Below are positions 63,779 through 64,000 of a stretch of 64,000 nt of DNA, one piece after another (the stretch's first letter is position 1; each line of letters opens with the position of its first letter). The stretch spans positions 124,001-188,000 of the forward strand of contig NZ_CADFGE010000005.1 of the NCBI RefSeq assembly GCF_902833645.1, given 5' to 3'. The notes below the pieces were generated by a model that had not been told where the DNA came from, searched no databases, and saw only the letters and a list, made by a program, of their open reading frames with translations. Origin of the DNA: Paraburkholderia fungorum (GTDB taxonomy: Bacteria > Pseudomonadota > Gammaproteobacteria > Burkholderiales > Burkholderiaceae). The position numbers were made by a program, and so were the translations under genes.

Positions 63779-64000
63779 TGAACTTTACTCCGGTCGGTGT
63801 GGATATTGCAAAGCAGGTTTTCCAGGTGCACTGGGTTGATCCGCAAACCGGCGAGGTCATCAGCCGACAGATCCGGCGTGGCGCGTTTCTGGAGCATTTC
63901 GCCAACCGCACGCCCTGCCTCATCGGCATGGAAGCGTGCGGCGGAGCCCAGCACTGGGCGCGTCGGCTGGGCGAAATGGGGCATCAGGTCAGGTTGATGC
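63779..64000 (+). CDS. IS110-family transposase, 5' part (runs off window)
   Basis: Start ATG at 63779 after AGGAAGGAG. NFTPVGVDIAKQVFQVHWVD carries the first Asp of the DEDD RuvC-like domain, and LIGMEACGGAQHWARRLGEM the Glu. This matches the N-terminus of IS110 transposases, which use a bridge RNA encoded in the element ends. The 63600-63778 upstream stretch would be its left end. The rest lies outside the window. Confidence 0.

Overview
The window looks like a GC-rich betaproteobacterial accessory replicon or genomic island, most likely from the Burkholderia/Paraburkholderia/Caballeronia group. The evidence is the trimeric porin type, the DUF4148 and PepSY small exported proteins, the COG4705 membrane proteins, OmpR-family two-component systems and a KfrA-type plasmid protein. 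No rRNA, tRNA, CRISPR array or replication initiator was seen. Roughly a third of the DNA is mobile elements or broken genes, so a plasmid, megaplasmid or recombination hotspot is more likely than core chromosome.

Layout. 1-4.3 kb: decayed tyrosine-recombinase genes and a broken IS66 that itself cut an exported-protein gene. 4.8-7.4 kb: a stand-alone response regulator and a PPP-type protein phosphatase. 7.8-8.6 kb: an IS6 remnant beside copy A of a small repeated element. 8.9-12.4 kb: an operon of two COG4705 membrane proteins, a response regulator and a sensor kinase. 12.6-21 kb: small exported proteins, a two-component system whose kinase has lost its ATPase domain, a porin, a LysR regulator and small genes. 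21.4-22.6 kb: copy B of the small element and a broken HAD phosphatase. 22.6-34.2 kb: envelope genes (PAP2 phosphatase, DedA-PAP2 fusion), a complete HME-RND efflux operon and an intact paralogue of the damaged two-component system. 34.2-44.4 kb: kfrA, then an IS91-like element with a complete RIT element (three tandem tyrosine recombinases) inserted in its integrase gene, then another integrase region. 44.6-47 kb: cargo transporters (SMR and EamA) and an isopenicillin-N-synthase-like oxygenase. 47.1-51.5 kb: a Tn3-family transposase, copy C of the small element and IS6 pieces. 51.6-64 kb: broken GMC oxidoreductase, glycosyltransferase and IS256 genes, a PAS-GGDEF-EAL protein split by an 81-bp insertion, a DUF4382 lipoprotein, a broken IS6 and the start of an IS110.

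The most interesting signal is the RIT family. The full element (36272-39821) is flanked by a 6-bp target duplication (CGTTAT) and ends, on the ritC side, in a palindrome centred on CTGCAG. Three 407-bp relatives, each keeping only the tail of the third recombinase, sit at 8077, 21432 and 50594. Each is flanked by the hexamer ATAAGC/GCTTAT and each has the same CTGCAG-centred palindrome. In copy A both the 370-bp core and the small palindrome are inverted relative to copies B and C, while the outer flanks stay the same. This suggests non-autonomous RIT derivatives with invertible internal segments.

A second theme is regulation. Eight 11-bp-period direct repeats of TTAAG/CTTAA/TCAAG type, as expected for OmpR/PhoB-family regulators, lie in front of small exported protein genes and the efflux operon between 13 and 32.2 kb. 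They may mark one envelope or metal-stress regulon controlled by the duplicated two-component systems. All family assignments are by reading the sequence; no searches were run.
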